Assembly (NCBI RefSeq): GCF_040581485.1
Contig: NC_090130.1
Span: forward strand, 23,639,918 to 23,703,917
Reading direction: 5' to 3'
DNA length: 64,000 nucleotides
Source of the DNA: Linepithema humile
Lineage: Eukaryota; Arthropoda; Insecta; Hymenoptera; Formicidae
Shown here piece after piece: positions 47,149 to 58,699 of the stretch. Numbering within the stretch: position 1 is the first letter of the stretch; every line of letters begins with the position of its first letter. The notes beneath the pieces are model-generated. The model did not search any database and was not told the DNA's origin. It saw only the letters and a list, made by a program, of their open reading frames with translations. A program made the translations under genes and the position numbers.

Positions 47149-48522
47149 TCTCTCCCTCTCTTTCTCTTCTTCTACAGCACTCTCCGCCAGACCTGCATAA
47201 TCAAGGCCTAATTAAGTGAACGGATCACACGAGCGCTCTTACCCTCTCGAACTAATCGTTCAAGCCGGACGAGCTGGCAAAAAGCGGGTACGGCTCACGA
47301 TCGCACACGTGACTCGCAAAACCGCGTAGGTCTGGCAATGTGTATGGACGAGCTAAAAAAAAATGCATCGCTCGGCGTGCATCGAATAGCACCGTTTTGC
47401 ACGATGACTGAGCATACACAGGGATCATACAAATCCAATTGAACGAGAATTGCGAAATGTCCGTTTTAATTTGTTAACTGATCAGAAAAGGTTAACTTTC
47501 GAAAATATCTTTGTAATCGGCGCGACGAGTTTACTCGTCGTCGAGTCTTACTGTCCGCAGTTATTCAGAAACTTATTAAGACGCCACATTAGTTTCCTCC
47601 GAGATGAGGACGGTGGCTCGTAACAGTTTTCTTCTTCCTTTTTTTTCTTTCTTAAGGAGTCCCCCGTTGTGTCCCGAAATTAAAGCGTCAGGTGCTGCGC
47701 GATGCCTTCATGCAGCTTAACAAGAAAGAGATTGTGTCTTTTCTTTTATTCGCGTATCATTAATCATCGTTTTTCCGCGGCGTGTTCTAATGCGAGTGTT
47801 GCGTGTCTCGTGTCGTGCCGCTATTGAATGATACTGTTGTAACGACACGATAGTATAAAATTGCGCTTCTCCAGCCACGAAAGCTAATAAAGATGTGTTA
47901 AGTAAGTAAACCTTGGCAAACGTGCTGATATTAACGCGAGCCACGATAATGGAAATTAAAAATTAAGCTTGTATAAAATGCAGCGCAAACGCATTGTATC
48001 TAATTTACGTTCCGAACCGAGAGGAACTGAATTTTCCATAACATTAATTATCCCAGAAATTAGACGCGCATTACTTAATTAAATTTTCAATGATCGCATT
48101 ACCGAGATAACGTTGTAAAATGTGCCGTGACGGTTCAGTTTATCGGAAACTAATTTTCAATAATTTCCAAATGGTGAGTCTGTGAAAATATGAATACTAA
48201 CACATGTTCCTGCATACGAATGCGTAAAAGTAACAAAAGTAATCATATCGTAAAAATAGTGTATTTAATTTATTTAAAAAATTGAATTTTTTAACAATAT
48301 CCCTTAATTGGTTCGCTTGTATTCACAAATGCATTCACAAATTGAGTGTTTAAGAAACTACTTTTCTCAAAGATTACGAATGTGTAGAAAAACTGATAAA
48401 TTTTCGCATATTTAATAAAAATGAACGCGCGCGTGCCGCGCAGCGTGATCTGACAGTAGTATTCCATGTAAATGAGACATGCTGAATTAATGGAACTTTT
48501 TTACGTTACACCGTGATATCTC
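47149..48522. other. Unique non-coding DNA
   Basis: An 8-base-arm perfect hairpin CGACGAGT-TT-ACTCGTCG lies at 47523-47540. A pyrimidine-rich stretch lies at 47625-47655. AT-rich from 47950. Confidence 0.5.
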
Positions 48523-48523
48523 A

Positions 48524-48553
48524 ACGATCAATACCGTGACGATCAATACCGTA
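48524..48553 (+). repeat. Tandem 15-mer duplication
   Basis: ACGATCAATACCGTG is followed immediately by ACGATCAATACCGTA. The pair is flanked by GTGATATC on the left and CACGATATT on the right, which are partly inverted. Confidence 0.9.
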
Positions 48554-50149
48554 GTTCACGATATTATAAAAAACATCAATCTATATAGTCATAAAATATT
48601 GATTACACATCGACGCAAAAGCGTAGAAAATGGCGAGCGTCAAATATACGCATTCATAAATCGTGCGGTATTTACTGTGTAACCATATTCTCATTTGTCA
48701 CGTTTGCATACTTGAAAATGCCATTTGTACCAATCATCGACGTTTTTGAAATGCAACGTATTTACATTACGTTCCGATCATTGGATAATTAATGCACTTT
48801 CGTCTGACGGTAATGCATAATTACCGAAACGCTCATATCGGCTATTCATACGTTACTTTGGAATGCACACGTTTAATTTTCACATTTGAAAACCTTGTTC
48901 TAATTATTTGTTTGATTTGTACGTGGAAAACAAATTTATTTCTGTACACCTATTTCGATGTTTATGTTTTTCCCCACCGCTTTTTTTTTCGATAACAACG
49001 ATCAAGGTAACATATTGCTGCCGTATATGAGTAAACTATAAAAGTTTTTGTAGAGTGTATACACATTTTCCTTCGTGTTACGTGCATTACCTATATGTAA
49101 AAAATCAGATTTATGCGCAGGCGACGTGATACGTAAAAAATTTTATGAGACCTCATCACACTATAATCTTCTTACGCGTGATACAAAGGTTGAGTTTTCA
49201 CATAAAAGAAAAAGATATGTCTGCGGAGAAAAGAATCGCGGAGGGATTGCAGGGGGCGTTGCGCGGCAAAATGTGACAAAATAGCATTCTACGATTCATA
49301 ATTATATGACAGATATATATTTGCGTAATTATACGTCTAACTATCCGTGTCCAATCGCGCTGCAAACTGTCCGAATGAATCAGAACGTATTTACGTATCA
49401 TTTAATTAATGGCCTGTGAATAAATGATACGATTGTGCGAACGTGCGCGCTCGAAAATTCACTGCAATACGCACGCTTCTGCGCAGAGGGCAATGCACGA
49501 TTCTTCCCGGCAGATGCAACGGGCTGCCGGAATCGTCTTGTACAAATAATCATGGCGGTCCTTCCCTCGGCTCGGCCGTCGGTGAACCGCACCGCCGTAA
49601 ACTCCCGTATTCACGAGAAGAGCCAGACCGAAATTAAGAGGCATAGCCGCCGTTTCCCAGCTGGAGCCCACTCCAATCTAAATATTTAACTCGAGTCTCC
49701 CTCGAAAACAATCAGGCATTGTTTATCGCTGTTAAACGAATCCTTGCCGTCGTGGCATATCAGCGATAAAGAATCCCAACGTTTCTCTGCTCGGCGAAGC
49801 AAATCGTTACGCTTTATGCTCTCCTTTGTCAATTTTTAGAATATGCTGAGATTTCTCTTGATTTTCATTTATAATATACGCAGTGATACTGCGTGTAAGA
49901 AATTCACTACAAAAATTAATTAATTACACTTTTTTTTTAAATGTTATATTTAGATAGACACTGCAGCGCGATATTATTTTATAAGAACATGTAGTGATCT
50001 ATCGAGAAAAAAACTTTACTATTGTAAAAAATTGCTTGTTCTCGAAAACTCGTTGTGAGATTATCGATGATGTACAGCGGATTCTAGCGAGGGAAATTAA
50101 TAAAATTCCGTATTATACTTAAAAGCCGGAGCAGTACGGCGTCTCCTTG
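48554..50149. other. Unique non-coding DNA
   Basis: AT-moderate, with a CpG-rich part at 49430-49680 where three frames of 64-84 codons overlap without a recognisable domain. Confidence 0.5.
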
Positions 50150-50587
50150 TTAAAAAGTCTCACGAATCTGGTACTTTTGTGTCGTAGGTATTCTCGAGGA
50201 TTCAATACCGCGCGTTCGAGTATGTCCATCGATAGACCGAAACTTTACAAGGATCTCAATGGGTCGGAAGCGACTAACAGATAGTACGGGGTTGACATCC
50301 CGACTTGCCTTGGGTCGGCCGAGAGAGTGACCCCCTGACTTCCGCTGGAACAGACCTACTCCAGCGCACGGACACAATTTACCTTGTGCTTGAACGGCTG
50401 AAGCAGATAATGGCTTTGTTGCTCTACGGATCGATCGGTCGAACCTGTCTCCAGCCTTCGCGTGGCCTCTTCGTCTCCCTTCCTCGGCGCTCGTAATTCC
50501 TTCCAGTAAGAGCGGTAAGTCACCTGAAATACACGACGCGATCAGTAGGTTCCGTTTTACAGGCTCTCTATCGTCGTTTTGATCCAT
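50150..50587 (-). CDS. Candidate unspliced ORF, 145 aa, unrecognised
   Basis: A minus-strand frame from the ATG at 50585-50587 (starts MDQNDDREPVKRNLLIASCI) to a TAA at 50150. The composition is balanced and protein-like, with SGDLPLLLEG near residue 22 and an Arg/Ser-rich second half (ending PTTQKYQIRETF). It contains the exon-like segment 50383-50523 in the same frame, so the two readings are alternatives. No family is recognised. A TATA box or poly(A) signal is not obvious. One open frame of this size is not beyond chance. Confidence 0.2.
   Translation of the reverse strand: MDQNDDREPVKRNLLIASCISGDLPLLLEGITSAEEGRRRGHAKAGDRFDRSIRRATKPLSASAVQAQGKLCPCAGVGLFQRKSGGHSLGRPKASRDVNPVLSVSRFRPIEILVKFRSIDGHTRTRGIESSRIPTTQKYQIRETF
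50383..50523 (-). CDS. Exon-like segment, 141 bp, phase 1-1
   Basis: On the minus strand, GTGTATTTCAG (AG at 50524-50525, with CTGAT as a possible branch point about 20 bases upstream) precedes the segment, and CAAG/GTAAAT (GT at 50381-50382) follows. The length is exactly 47 codons. Read in phase 1 it gives GDLPLLLEGI, TSAEEGRRRGHAKAGDRF and TKPLSASAVQAQ. Read in phase 0 it is also open (starts VTYRSYWKELRAPRKGDEEA). The donor of the segment at 58625-58696 has the matching phase. A good donor word (GCG/GTAAGT) exists on the plus strand near 50515, so strand is not settled. Confidence 0.22.
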
Positions 50588-52150
50588 ATCGATCTGACAA
50601 GAAAATAACCAGTTTTTACACAATTAATCCGCGCGAAATCGATTTTATCCTGGAATTTTATTTAATCCGTAAAAATAGTACGCTAAGAAAAAGTATGACG
50701 TTATATTTTCTCAGGATTATTTTCTTGCCAGATGAAAACAAATAACTGATTAAAAATTGAACATGCATATGCATAAATAAGAAGTAATTACGAATAACAA
50801 TGTATATACACATACTAGAATTTCCGAACATATATAAAATATAATTTTGCACTTTTATTCATGTGCACAAGCGGCATATACATACACTAAGTTAAAAAAC
50901 AAACAATTACATATTGCGATCTCTCGAAATCATAATTTAATCCATTGTTTTATTATACACGATGCATAAGTATTAAACGACATATGTTTAATCAAGAATT
51001 TGCACGTTGCAAAATGCAACGCTATTGGCAAAAGCTTCGTGGCGTGTTACTGTTGTAAAAATATTTCCCTCGAGTTTAGTAATTTCTACTAACACACGCG
51101 ATAAGTCAGCGGAAAAGCGTGGGATGCCGGTGTTAGTGCGCTTTGGGGGATTTTTGTTGGGTCGTTAGTACAACTCTTGAAATAAAACCGTCGCGTATGC
51201 AGAAGTGTATTAACTTCTGGGCTAGTCGCGGTTCGTTCATGTTCTCGATAAAACCTCGACGGTTTGAAGTATAAACAAATATCGTCGTTTTTCCGAAATA
51301 TTAATTTGCAGACAGCGGCGGAATGCCTCTGTCGCATTCGACGCATAAAGTCTTTCCCGGACGGTAATTTCTGCATAGCGGGCTGGATAAGTCATCTTAA
51401 GCGAGTGAAAAGCAAGCTTGTTTCGATTGCGCTCCCGTGTACCTCTGATGCTCGCCTCTTTGACGCAATCTTGTATTAAAACTGCCATTTGCATTGCAAC
51501 TACTACGTTTGCGCTCCGCTTGGCACACCGACATTATTTGGACGACCTAGCTACGCGGCGCGCGCGAGCGACATCAAAAAGTTAGGAAATTGAACTACAG
51601 TTATAAATCTGTACAATGAGCGCTTCGGAAACACATAAAAGTATTTTCGTAAAAACGTAAAAAGTTTTCAGGAGTTTATTTAAAAAAAAAAAAAGTGCAT
51701 CTCTCGAGCGTTTCTTATTTCTCCCTCGAGCAAACGATATTCGCTTTGAGTCTAGCTCCATTTATTTGCTTCGAGAACATTTTATCTAGCTGGGGATGCA
51801 ACTCTCTCGTAATGAAACTTGCGGAAGTATCGAAGTGCGTTAACTTGGTGCAAATTCAGGGGTGTAAATTCAGCGATAAATACATGAGATATTAAAAGGT
51901 ATTTAAAGCAAAATGAAGAAGGATGTAACGGTCGCCGTAATGAGCTTCATTACGTAATTACCTCATTTGCATAAAAAAAATGTACGATTTTTCTGATAAT
52001 AATTTTTCTCAATTAATCATTAAAAAAAATTGCAATGCTTTAATAACGGTAAAGTGATGCCTTCGGCGCTCTGCGAGAGATTTCAATTTTATTCGCGCGA
52101 ACACGAATGTTACATGACATTCGATGCTTTCAAGGAATCCACCTCGGGCG
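50588..52150. other. AT-rich then mixed unique DNA
   Basis: 50640-51060 is AT-rich. A run of A's lies at 51680-51693. Nothing gene-like is supported. Confidence 0.5.
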
Positions 52151-53160
52151 CATAAAATAGTGATAAAGGGAATATCTCGCGAAACATGTGGGCGGTTCCC
52201 GTCTGGCCGCTCTCGTCGACGCTCCCACTAAATGGCATTATATTAGCAGAAAGCAGGCTGCAGTCGAATATTCCCCGTACGTCCGGGAGACCGCGCCGGG
52301 CACTTGTTATTCCGCGGGCGCACACACGCACATGTATCTGCTCTCGCCGAAGATCGGGCGGAGGAGAGACGAGGGGCGAAGGACGTCGGCTGTCTTGCCG
52401 GCAAGTACAGGTCTGCGAGTGCGGTGGAAGAGCCGCGGACTGAAACCCCAAGTTCCATACGTGGTACGCGCAGGGAAAACCCTCCAACCGCCCAGCGCCC
52501 CGGCTTAGTTCCAAAGTGGCGGTTTCATACGCGCTATATCCCTCGATATGAGCAGTTCCCGAGTGCCTTGCTCGGGGGGCCGAAGGTGTCGGATAAAGGG
52601 AGATAGACGGTAAGAAGGTAGACCGCGGCGACGCTCGAGCGGGAGGTAGACGTTGCCGCAGCGTAAGGTCGGAGGCCGGAGAGGCCGAGGGAGAAAGAGA
52701 CAGAGTGCGAGAAAGAGACAAAGGGCGAGATGAGGGAGAGAGATAGGGCGGCGGCGGCGGCGGCGCGGGAAGGCAAGGTAGGATGGGTCTAATGTCTTAC
52801 GGTCGGGTCTCATTGAAATGCGAACCTGCACCGCCGTGGAGGAATGTGCGAGTATCTACCTACTTGGATTAGAATACATATCCTATCTCTCGTGTCATCC
52901 ACGTCGCGCGACTCCTCCTCGTAGCCGGCGCCACGTCTTTCCCGGAGGTAGGCTAATTAATTAGCCTATCGCGCCGTGCACGCGAACCACCCCCGCTGGG
53001 TCCTCCCCTCCCTCGCCCGCGGCGCACCGTGAGAGGACAAAGGGACAAAGGGGACTCCGGGGACGCCTTTGATTTTGCGATCTGTCGCGATTATGGCGTA
53101 ATCGGGTATTCGGGACTTTTTGGACGATCGATACGACAGCGCGACGCGACCGTGCCGGCG
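52151..53160. other. GC-rich island with purine-rich centre
   Basis: 52150-53160 is CpG- and GC-rich. A GA-rich tract spans 52680-52745 and is followed by (GGC)6 at 52748-52765. The 203-codon minus-strand frame (52110-52721) owes its length to these tracts (Ser/Leu/Arg/Pro-rich) and has no recognisable domain. It could be a regulatory CpG island. Confidence 0.4.
52748..52765 (+). repeat. (GGC)6 triplet run
   Basis: Perfect GGC repeat within the GC-rich island. It encodes poly-Ala or poly-Arg in spurious minus-strand frames. Confidence 0.9.
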
Positions 53161-53340
53161 ATGAATAGTTTCGGCGATAACGCGGGAAATGTATTTAGAG
53201 TATCTAGAGAAAAACCAGATATATGGAGCGTAATTTTTCACAACGTGATTTTATCGTGGAAATTTTTGAATATGCTTAAGCGCCAATTTTACAACAAAAG
53301 CTCTGATATGTGTTTTCACAAAAACACGATCCGCGATTGA
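53161..53340 (+). other. Protein-like short open segment
   Basis: From an ATG at 53161 the frame reads MNSFGDNAGNVFRVSREKPD, then IWSVIFHNVILSWKFLNML, ending KNTIRD. The frame is open for a further 44 codons upstream. It stays open across the change from GC-rich to AT-rich DNA. There are no clear splice borders and no family, so it is recorded as an open segment only. Confidence 0.12.
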
Positions 53341-55020
53341 AATGTTTACATCGATATATTTCCGGTTGAAAATCTCGATATAGCTGATTTTTAAAATTGC
53401 ATTCTGATTAATTTCTCGCATCTCTCGGAGATTTTTTACGTTCACTAGTCCCGCTTTGGGAGAATAATACGGGCAGCATAATTCGTTGGAAAAATCCGTA
53501 ATAACACGGAACTGAATGCGACATAACGCGATGGATATAAAGTGAGAAATATAAAAAAGTCATTTGCATTATTTTATCCACAATGTGCGCAATGTAACTG
53601 TTTCGTTTATGATACGTGGAAGTGACAGCGATATTGCTCTTCTTTCCAGTGTAGCAAATAATAGCGTGTAACTTAATGATATGAGCGGAGTATCAATTTC
53701 ATCCATAACACGATGTATTTATAACAGTCGTATTATTTTATATCTATTTTGATTATCGTCGCACTATATTCGCTGTCGGACAACTCGCTGTTCTACATTT
53801 TCTCGGTGCGCGCGTGATGTTGAATATGAAATTAATTTTCATCCCGCACATTTTGTCCCTTTTATGTAATATAATTATCATATTAGACAAACAGAATGGA
53901 GAAGTCGCATTTGGCGCAAAATGCATGATGAAAATATATCGAATCAATGATAATCGATAATTGTCGGATAGACGTAATTTCATTTCACCTGTGTAACAAT
54001 ATTTCTCCGCGCCATATTGACTTAATGGCGCATCGTAATAAACAGACATTATCACATTGTAAACGGCGGCAATTGTAGTTAAATCGATGTTAATAGATCC
54101 AGTTCTCACCGTAATCATAAGCATTATGATATTATCGCAATAATCGCACGGCGATCGGGACGAGATCGATCGGCCAGCGCGCTGGAACTTGCGAGACGAC
54201 AGCTTGAAATCATAAATTCCATCCGTACGTATATCGAGCTATCGTACTTTAAACTGCCTATCGTCTCTAAAATAACATCGCCGCCATCGATTATCATGGA
54301 ACGTAATGGGGTAGGTCAGCCCGATTCACGATAAGTGGAATCGACCTAGTAGTTAAAAGGGTCGAAGAGGGTAATTCTGTTCGATCGCGAAGCAAGAGTA
54401 CAAAGTTTCGTGATTGTTCGGGTATTTAACTCACCTTACCGTGTTCGGAATATCAGTAGAACGCGTTGCAGTTAATATCGCCATTCTCCGTCGACACGCG
54501 CCGAAAAAAAATGCGTCATTACCGCCGCCCTTAATAAACGTACGCACTCATTAGTCTCGCGGTAAGTAATATGTTCACAAAACGGAAGCACGCACGCGGA
54601 CAAACATTACGCAAATTAGAAACTACACTTTCCACCCGGGAGAAATCTCCATGAAGACGGTTTTTTGCGCGTCGCGCGTATGTGTGTATTTACCAATGCG
54701 ATCGATATAAACTTCACACGTTGGCAAATACACCGAACACGCTCGTCCATTAAAATTACAACGCTCCGCGTCGTTCGCGTACATCGTTCGGAGTAACCGT
54801 AAAAAAATTACCGTACAGCTATTAACTTACCGACCCATTGGCGTTCCAGCCTCAATTCAGACCCTAGGATTGCGCCATAAAGATACATACGCCCGACCTT
54901 AACACATGCTCCACCGCGATTCCCTCGAATTCATCGATTTTCCCCCCCATTTATCGCGGTTATAAAATACCTACTCATTTGGTACCCTCGTTTGGTACTT
55001 TTAACAGTGAAATTGAAACA
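53341..55020. other. Unique non-coding DNA
   Basis: AT-moderate. The minus-strand frame at 53753-54124 (123 codons) shows no recognisable domain. Confidence 0.5.
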
Positions 55021-56435
55021 CCGCGATGCGCGTTTTTATGACAAATCGAGTATGGGAATATGTACGTCCCGTCGCGTTATGCGCTCCCTTCGCGCTCCCT
55101 TTATAGATTTAGCGAATAACCGCGTGTATCGCGTTATTACGATCCGCGAGCGGCGTACAACCACGTACAACGTGCCACGTCGTAAAAAAGGTGCCGTACA
55201 ACTTGGGCGTACGCAGCTCGAGAGTTGTGTCGATTCTACGATCCTCGAATTAATGACATCGCGCGCCAGCGGGTTGTCAAAGACGCGACGGCCAGGCGTC
55301 ACGTAGGCGTATACGAGCACGCGTGATAACACACAGATTTAAGGGAGACATCGTCTTACATGGAAACAGCTCTGGGAACTTGTAGCCGCGATCCTCGGTT
55401 ACGATTTCTCATCACGTACCCGGTAAGTGAAAAGCGCATCCAACTTTCGAGTGTATGGGACGGACAAATACCGGAGCGGGTTTTACGGAATATTCTCATC
55501 CGCGCGCGCATTTTCGTCTCCCCCGTCGCTCTCATCGTTGTCATCGTCGCGGTCGCCGCTCGCGCGCCTCGCACACTTACCTTAGCGACAGCGCCGCGAG
55601 ATGAATGCATTCAAAGCATGCAGCGCACTAAACACACTCGAATGAAATTCTGTATTTCACTTGGGACGTTGTGTGTAGAACAGTTTTACGCCTTCAAATG
55701 CACACCGCATCGCGCACGTCTTTTAAGTCTTCACAATTCTCACATTTATACAAATAACTACACATCATCTTCTGTCTTCCCGTCATCATTTACACTGTCT
55801 TCGAGAAGCCAATGAGAGCTACATTATACCAACGAGATGAGAAATAAATTGGCTATAATTAGCGAGCAGACGTATTATCGTTAGAGTTTTGAAGGAGTCA
55901 AACAATCATTAGAAATATATATATATATATAAAATTTAATTTAATTTCATAATTGCATACTAGATAATACATTTTTTTTCGAATTCTGTTCATTGACAGG
56001 TAAAGTTTATTAACTCGCCACAATCGATTAATAGGTAAATTGATTCAAGTGACGAATTGTCGTCTTCGAAAGGTTAAAGTCTACGAGCAAGCAAATTACA
56101 TATTCTGATATGAAAATTATTTTATGAGCCTTGTTGAGCAGGCAACCCGGCCGAAATCGTCGGAGCAGCCGCGAATACACGTGTTTCCACGGTCCGTCTG
56201 CGTGCGGGCAAGCGAGCATTTAAAGCGATACGGATCTTCTCCGACGAGACAGAACGTTGGTGTGTGTTGGTGGGCGATATAAAAATTCCTACGTCGCGCT
56301 CTTAGCCACTCGCTCTTCGTCAACGTCGCCGCTGCCGACCCCGACTGACTGACTGTCGTGCGCACGCGGTAATAATTCATTAACAAAGGCAGACCGATTA
56401 ACACGCGGCGGACGCGTCGCGTCACCTGGACTGGA
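55021..56435. other. CpG-rich block followed by AT-rich DNA
   Basis: 55020-55620 is CpG-rich with open frames up to 151 codons and no recognisable domain. 55914-55931 is an (AT)n run. Three GACT units occur near 56343-56354. Confidence 0.45.
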
Positions 56436-56458
56436 AGCGAGCGAGCGGGCGAGCGAGC
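56436..56458 (+). repeat. AGCG tetranucleotide microsatellite
   Basis: About five AGCG units with one GGGC interruption, in CpG-rich DNA. Confidence 0.85.
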
Positions 56459-57088
56459 TCGTATACGTGCGCGACGGGAAATCTAGATGGATAACCGGAC
56501 GCGCATTGATCGCTTTTGCTTTTCGCGAACGACTAACGTAACGTCCTTTAGAGAATCATCATTACCGGCTTCACGAGCGGTAATGCTGATCCGTTCAGAC
56601 AAATTACATCCGACAGGATGCATATCGTGCGCGGTAAACGAGGAATTGCCTTTTGGCCTTCGCGGATAGCTTTAGCTCAACACCTGCAGAGGATTTAGAA
56701 AGACCGCGAGCGATATATCTCTTCTGACTTAGCGCACTAATCGTGATCGACACTGGAGCGTGGAATTTACAATAATAAATTTAATTGTTATGCAACAATT
56801 AATTAATTAATATCTAAACACACAACGCTACAAATAAAATCTATTACCAGTTTTGTCGCCCGCGTTCGTGAAAGATGCCGATGTACCTTGGCGCTTAGCA
56901 AAACTATCGCTAAAAATATGGCATCAAGATCGTATCGCTGCTAAATTAAGGCACAATACGATTTTATCGCGATTTTGTAGCACGAACGAAGCCGATGCGA
57001 AGTCCGTTTAGCCAAGTAGCACGCCGAGCAAAGGCCTTTCGCCGTAATTTAGCGCGAAGTTTTATACCTGTGCAACACCTCGAACTAT
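56459..57088. other. Unique non-coding DNA
   Basis: No gene, repeat family or RNA is recognised. 56760-56830 is AT-rich with repeated AATTAATT words. Confidence 0.5.
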
Positions 57089-57240
57089 AATAGCGCTGGC
57101 CATTATAAGGCCAGCCGCGCGCTTATAAAAGTCGATAGCGTGACACCGTCGCTTCAAGTCTCCTCAGACGGTCGGCGGCGACGTTTTGATCCAGAACACT
57201 TTGGTGTGAAACTCTTTGTACAATATGAGTGTGTCTTCTT
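57089..57240 (+). promoter_or_regulatory. Possible TATA-type core promoter behind a hairpin
   Basis: GCTGGCC-ATTATAA-GGCCAGC (57090-57114) forms a perfect seven-base-arm hairpin. About 12 bases further is CTTATAAAAGTCG (TATAAAAG at about 57124). Some 30 bases downstream are TTCAAGTC and CTCAGACGG, near-initiator words, in CpG-rich DNA. The next ATG (57224) opens only a 16-codon frame, starting MSVSSYSSYTLSSVLK, before a stop. TATA words are common by chance; only the spacing and local GC change make this one worth listing. Confidence 0.25.
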
Positions 57241-58415
57241 ATAGCTCTTATACACTCTCGTCTGTTCTTAAATGAAAAAAAATGAAACCAACACATGCTT
57301 TGTCTTGAAGAACGAGAAAAAAAAGAAGCGTAGCTAAAAAGGACAAATGCCGTCTACAAGTGCCGACTGTCATAAACATAAAACAAAAAGCCAATTTTTA
57401 AAAGAGTAATTCAAGTAAAAAAGTTTTTATTTTGCGAACAATATTTAAACGAGCACGTTTTGAAATATTTTTTATTAGAAATTTTATTTGATGGTATTTT
57501 TTTCTTTAAAATTTGATGCAAAATATGCTGTGTCTATTTTTGCACGGGGAAAAAAGTAACGCAGCTGCGAACGATAACATTTCAATTCTAATATAAAACG
57601 ATTCCGCTGATATTAAAACGATTTCACACGTGACTTCGGGAGATATCGCGTGTTCTGAGTTTCCGCGATTCGTAATTCCGCGTCGCGAGGGAGTCTTGAT
57701 CATAAAAGAGACTCCGATGGTGCAGTAAAGCGAAATAAAAACGAAGATACGCGTTTCTGCTTGCATTGAAGAATTAAATACGGATGTGGATGCACCACAT
57801 GGTGCATCATTTTACATTTCTACGAATCACGTGCATCATCGACGAAGAAAATGACCGGTTGTAAAGCGCACGGATATATCGCCGTCGTTCGCAGTTGATA
57901 CGCCATGACGACGTGACTGACGTGCCTCGACACATAAAAACATTTACGATTTCCAGACTCGCAATCAGTCCGTAGATTGGATCTCGTTTCGATGTCTCAT
58001 TAGTAAGGATTTCTTCGCGCAATGAAGAATACCGCGCGTGATATTTGCATTCCTGTTACGCGGGTTACAAGCTGTAATAAAGATATATCAGCAAGATATT
58101 GATCACAAAAAGAAAGGAGAAATTATTTTCATGATAGAAGAAATTTTCCAAGAAGCGTATGTTTTATCGGATTAATTAATAAACAATTCCGCGTCGTTTT
58201 GCAACTGATCGCTTTCTTCGGAAAGTAGTCTGAAGGGATCTTAAAATAATTACGCTATCGAGTTAATCTATCGTTCGAGATCACCTCCATCCGTGGACAA
58301 GGTAAAATGCAAAGTCGATTTAAAGTAAGGTCTTTACACACCGCCGTTACTTCGGGATCGAATTATTCAAATTCGTCTAATTGATTTAGCGAGAGGATGT
58401 TCGATGCGTTAAGTT
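57241..58415. other. AT-rich then mixed DNA
   Basis: 57260-57490 is AT-rich. A perfect 9-base-arm palindrome at 57789-57808 is listed separately. No gene is seen. Confidence 0.5.
57789..57808 (+). repeat. Perfect inverted repeat GATGCACCA/TGGTGCATC
   Basis: Nine-base perfect arms are separated by CA. A further GTGCATCATCGACG word lies 20 bases downstream at 57831. This is a possible dimeric binding site or simple hairpin. Confidence 0.8.
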
Positions 58416-58691
58416 TCAGGGCCCATATTTACGGAGCCCTTTAGCTCCGCGGGTGAGCGGTGTATCCCGCCTGTTCCGAAAATTCCGAATGAGGAAAACG
58501 CGGAACTCGAGCCCGCCGAGCGGATTGAGAAATGGTCGGTAACTGTATGGGACTCTAGTTTGGAAGAGCGCGTACCACATCCGCCCACCCACGTGACCAT
58601 TGCTTGGCGGTAGTCGTAACTCACCACGAGGCCACGAAGGCAGCTGGTACATGCCTCGCCTGTACAAGGGCGGCGGCAGCTCCGACTGCAT
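58416..58691 (-). CDS. Candidate ORF, 91 aa, overlapping an exon-like segment
   Basis: A minus-strand frame from the ATG at 58689-58691 (starts MQSELPPPLYRRGMYQLPSW) to a TGA at 58416, ending TRGAKGLRKYGP. The first 22 codons are strongly GC-ending compared with the following ones. A good donor (CGTG/GTGAGT, GT at 58623-58624) falls exactly where this bias ends, so the true coding part, if any, may be only the first segment. No family is recognised. Confidence 0.18.
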   Translation of the reverse strand: MQSELPPPLYRRGMYQLPSWPRGELRLPPSNGHVGGRMWYALFQTRVPYSYRPFLNPLGGLEFRVFLIRNFRNRRDTPLTRGAKGLRKYGP

Positions 58692-58696
58692 CAGCG
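58625..58696 (-). CDS. Exon-like segment ending at a strong donor
   Basis: On the minus strand, AATTTCAAG (AG at 58697-58698) precedes the segment and GTGAGT follows it. The translation includes LMQSEL and PPPLYRRGMYQLPSWPRG. About 19 of 23 codons end in G or C, well above the flanks. The acceptor is weak (an alternative AG lies nine bases inside). The donor leaves phase 1, which fits the acceptor of the segment at 50383-50523 about 8 kb away on the same strand. I cannot name the protein. Confidence 0.22.
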
Positions 58697-58699
58697 CTT

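Noticed and set aside
52110..52721. 203-codon minus-strand open frame
   Set aside because: Translation is Ser/Leu/Pro/Arg-rich because of GA and GGC tracts. The other strand is also open. No domain is recognised.
53161..53340. Open segment with protein-like composition as a gene
   Set aside because: Listed only as an open segment: no splice borders, no family, and size within chance.
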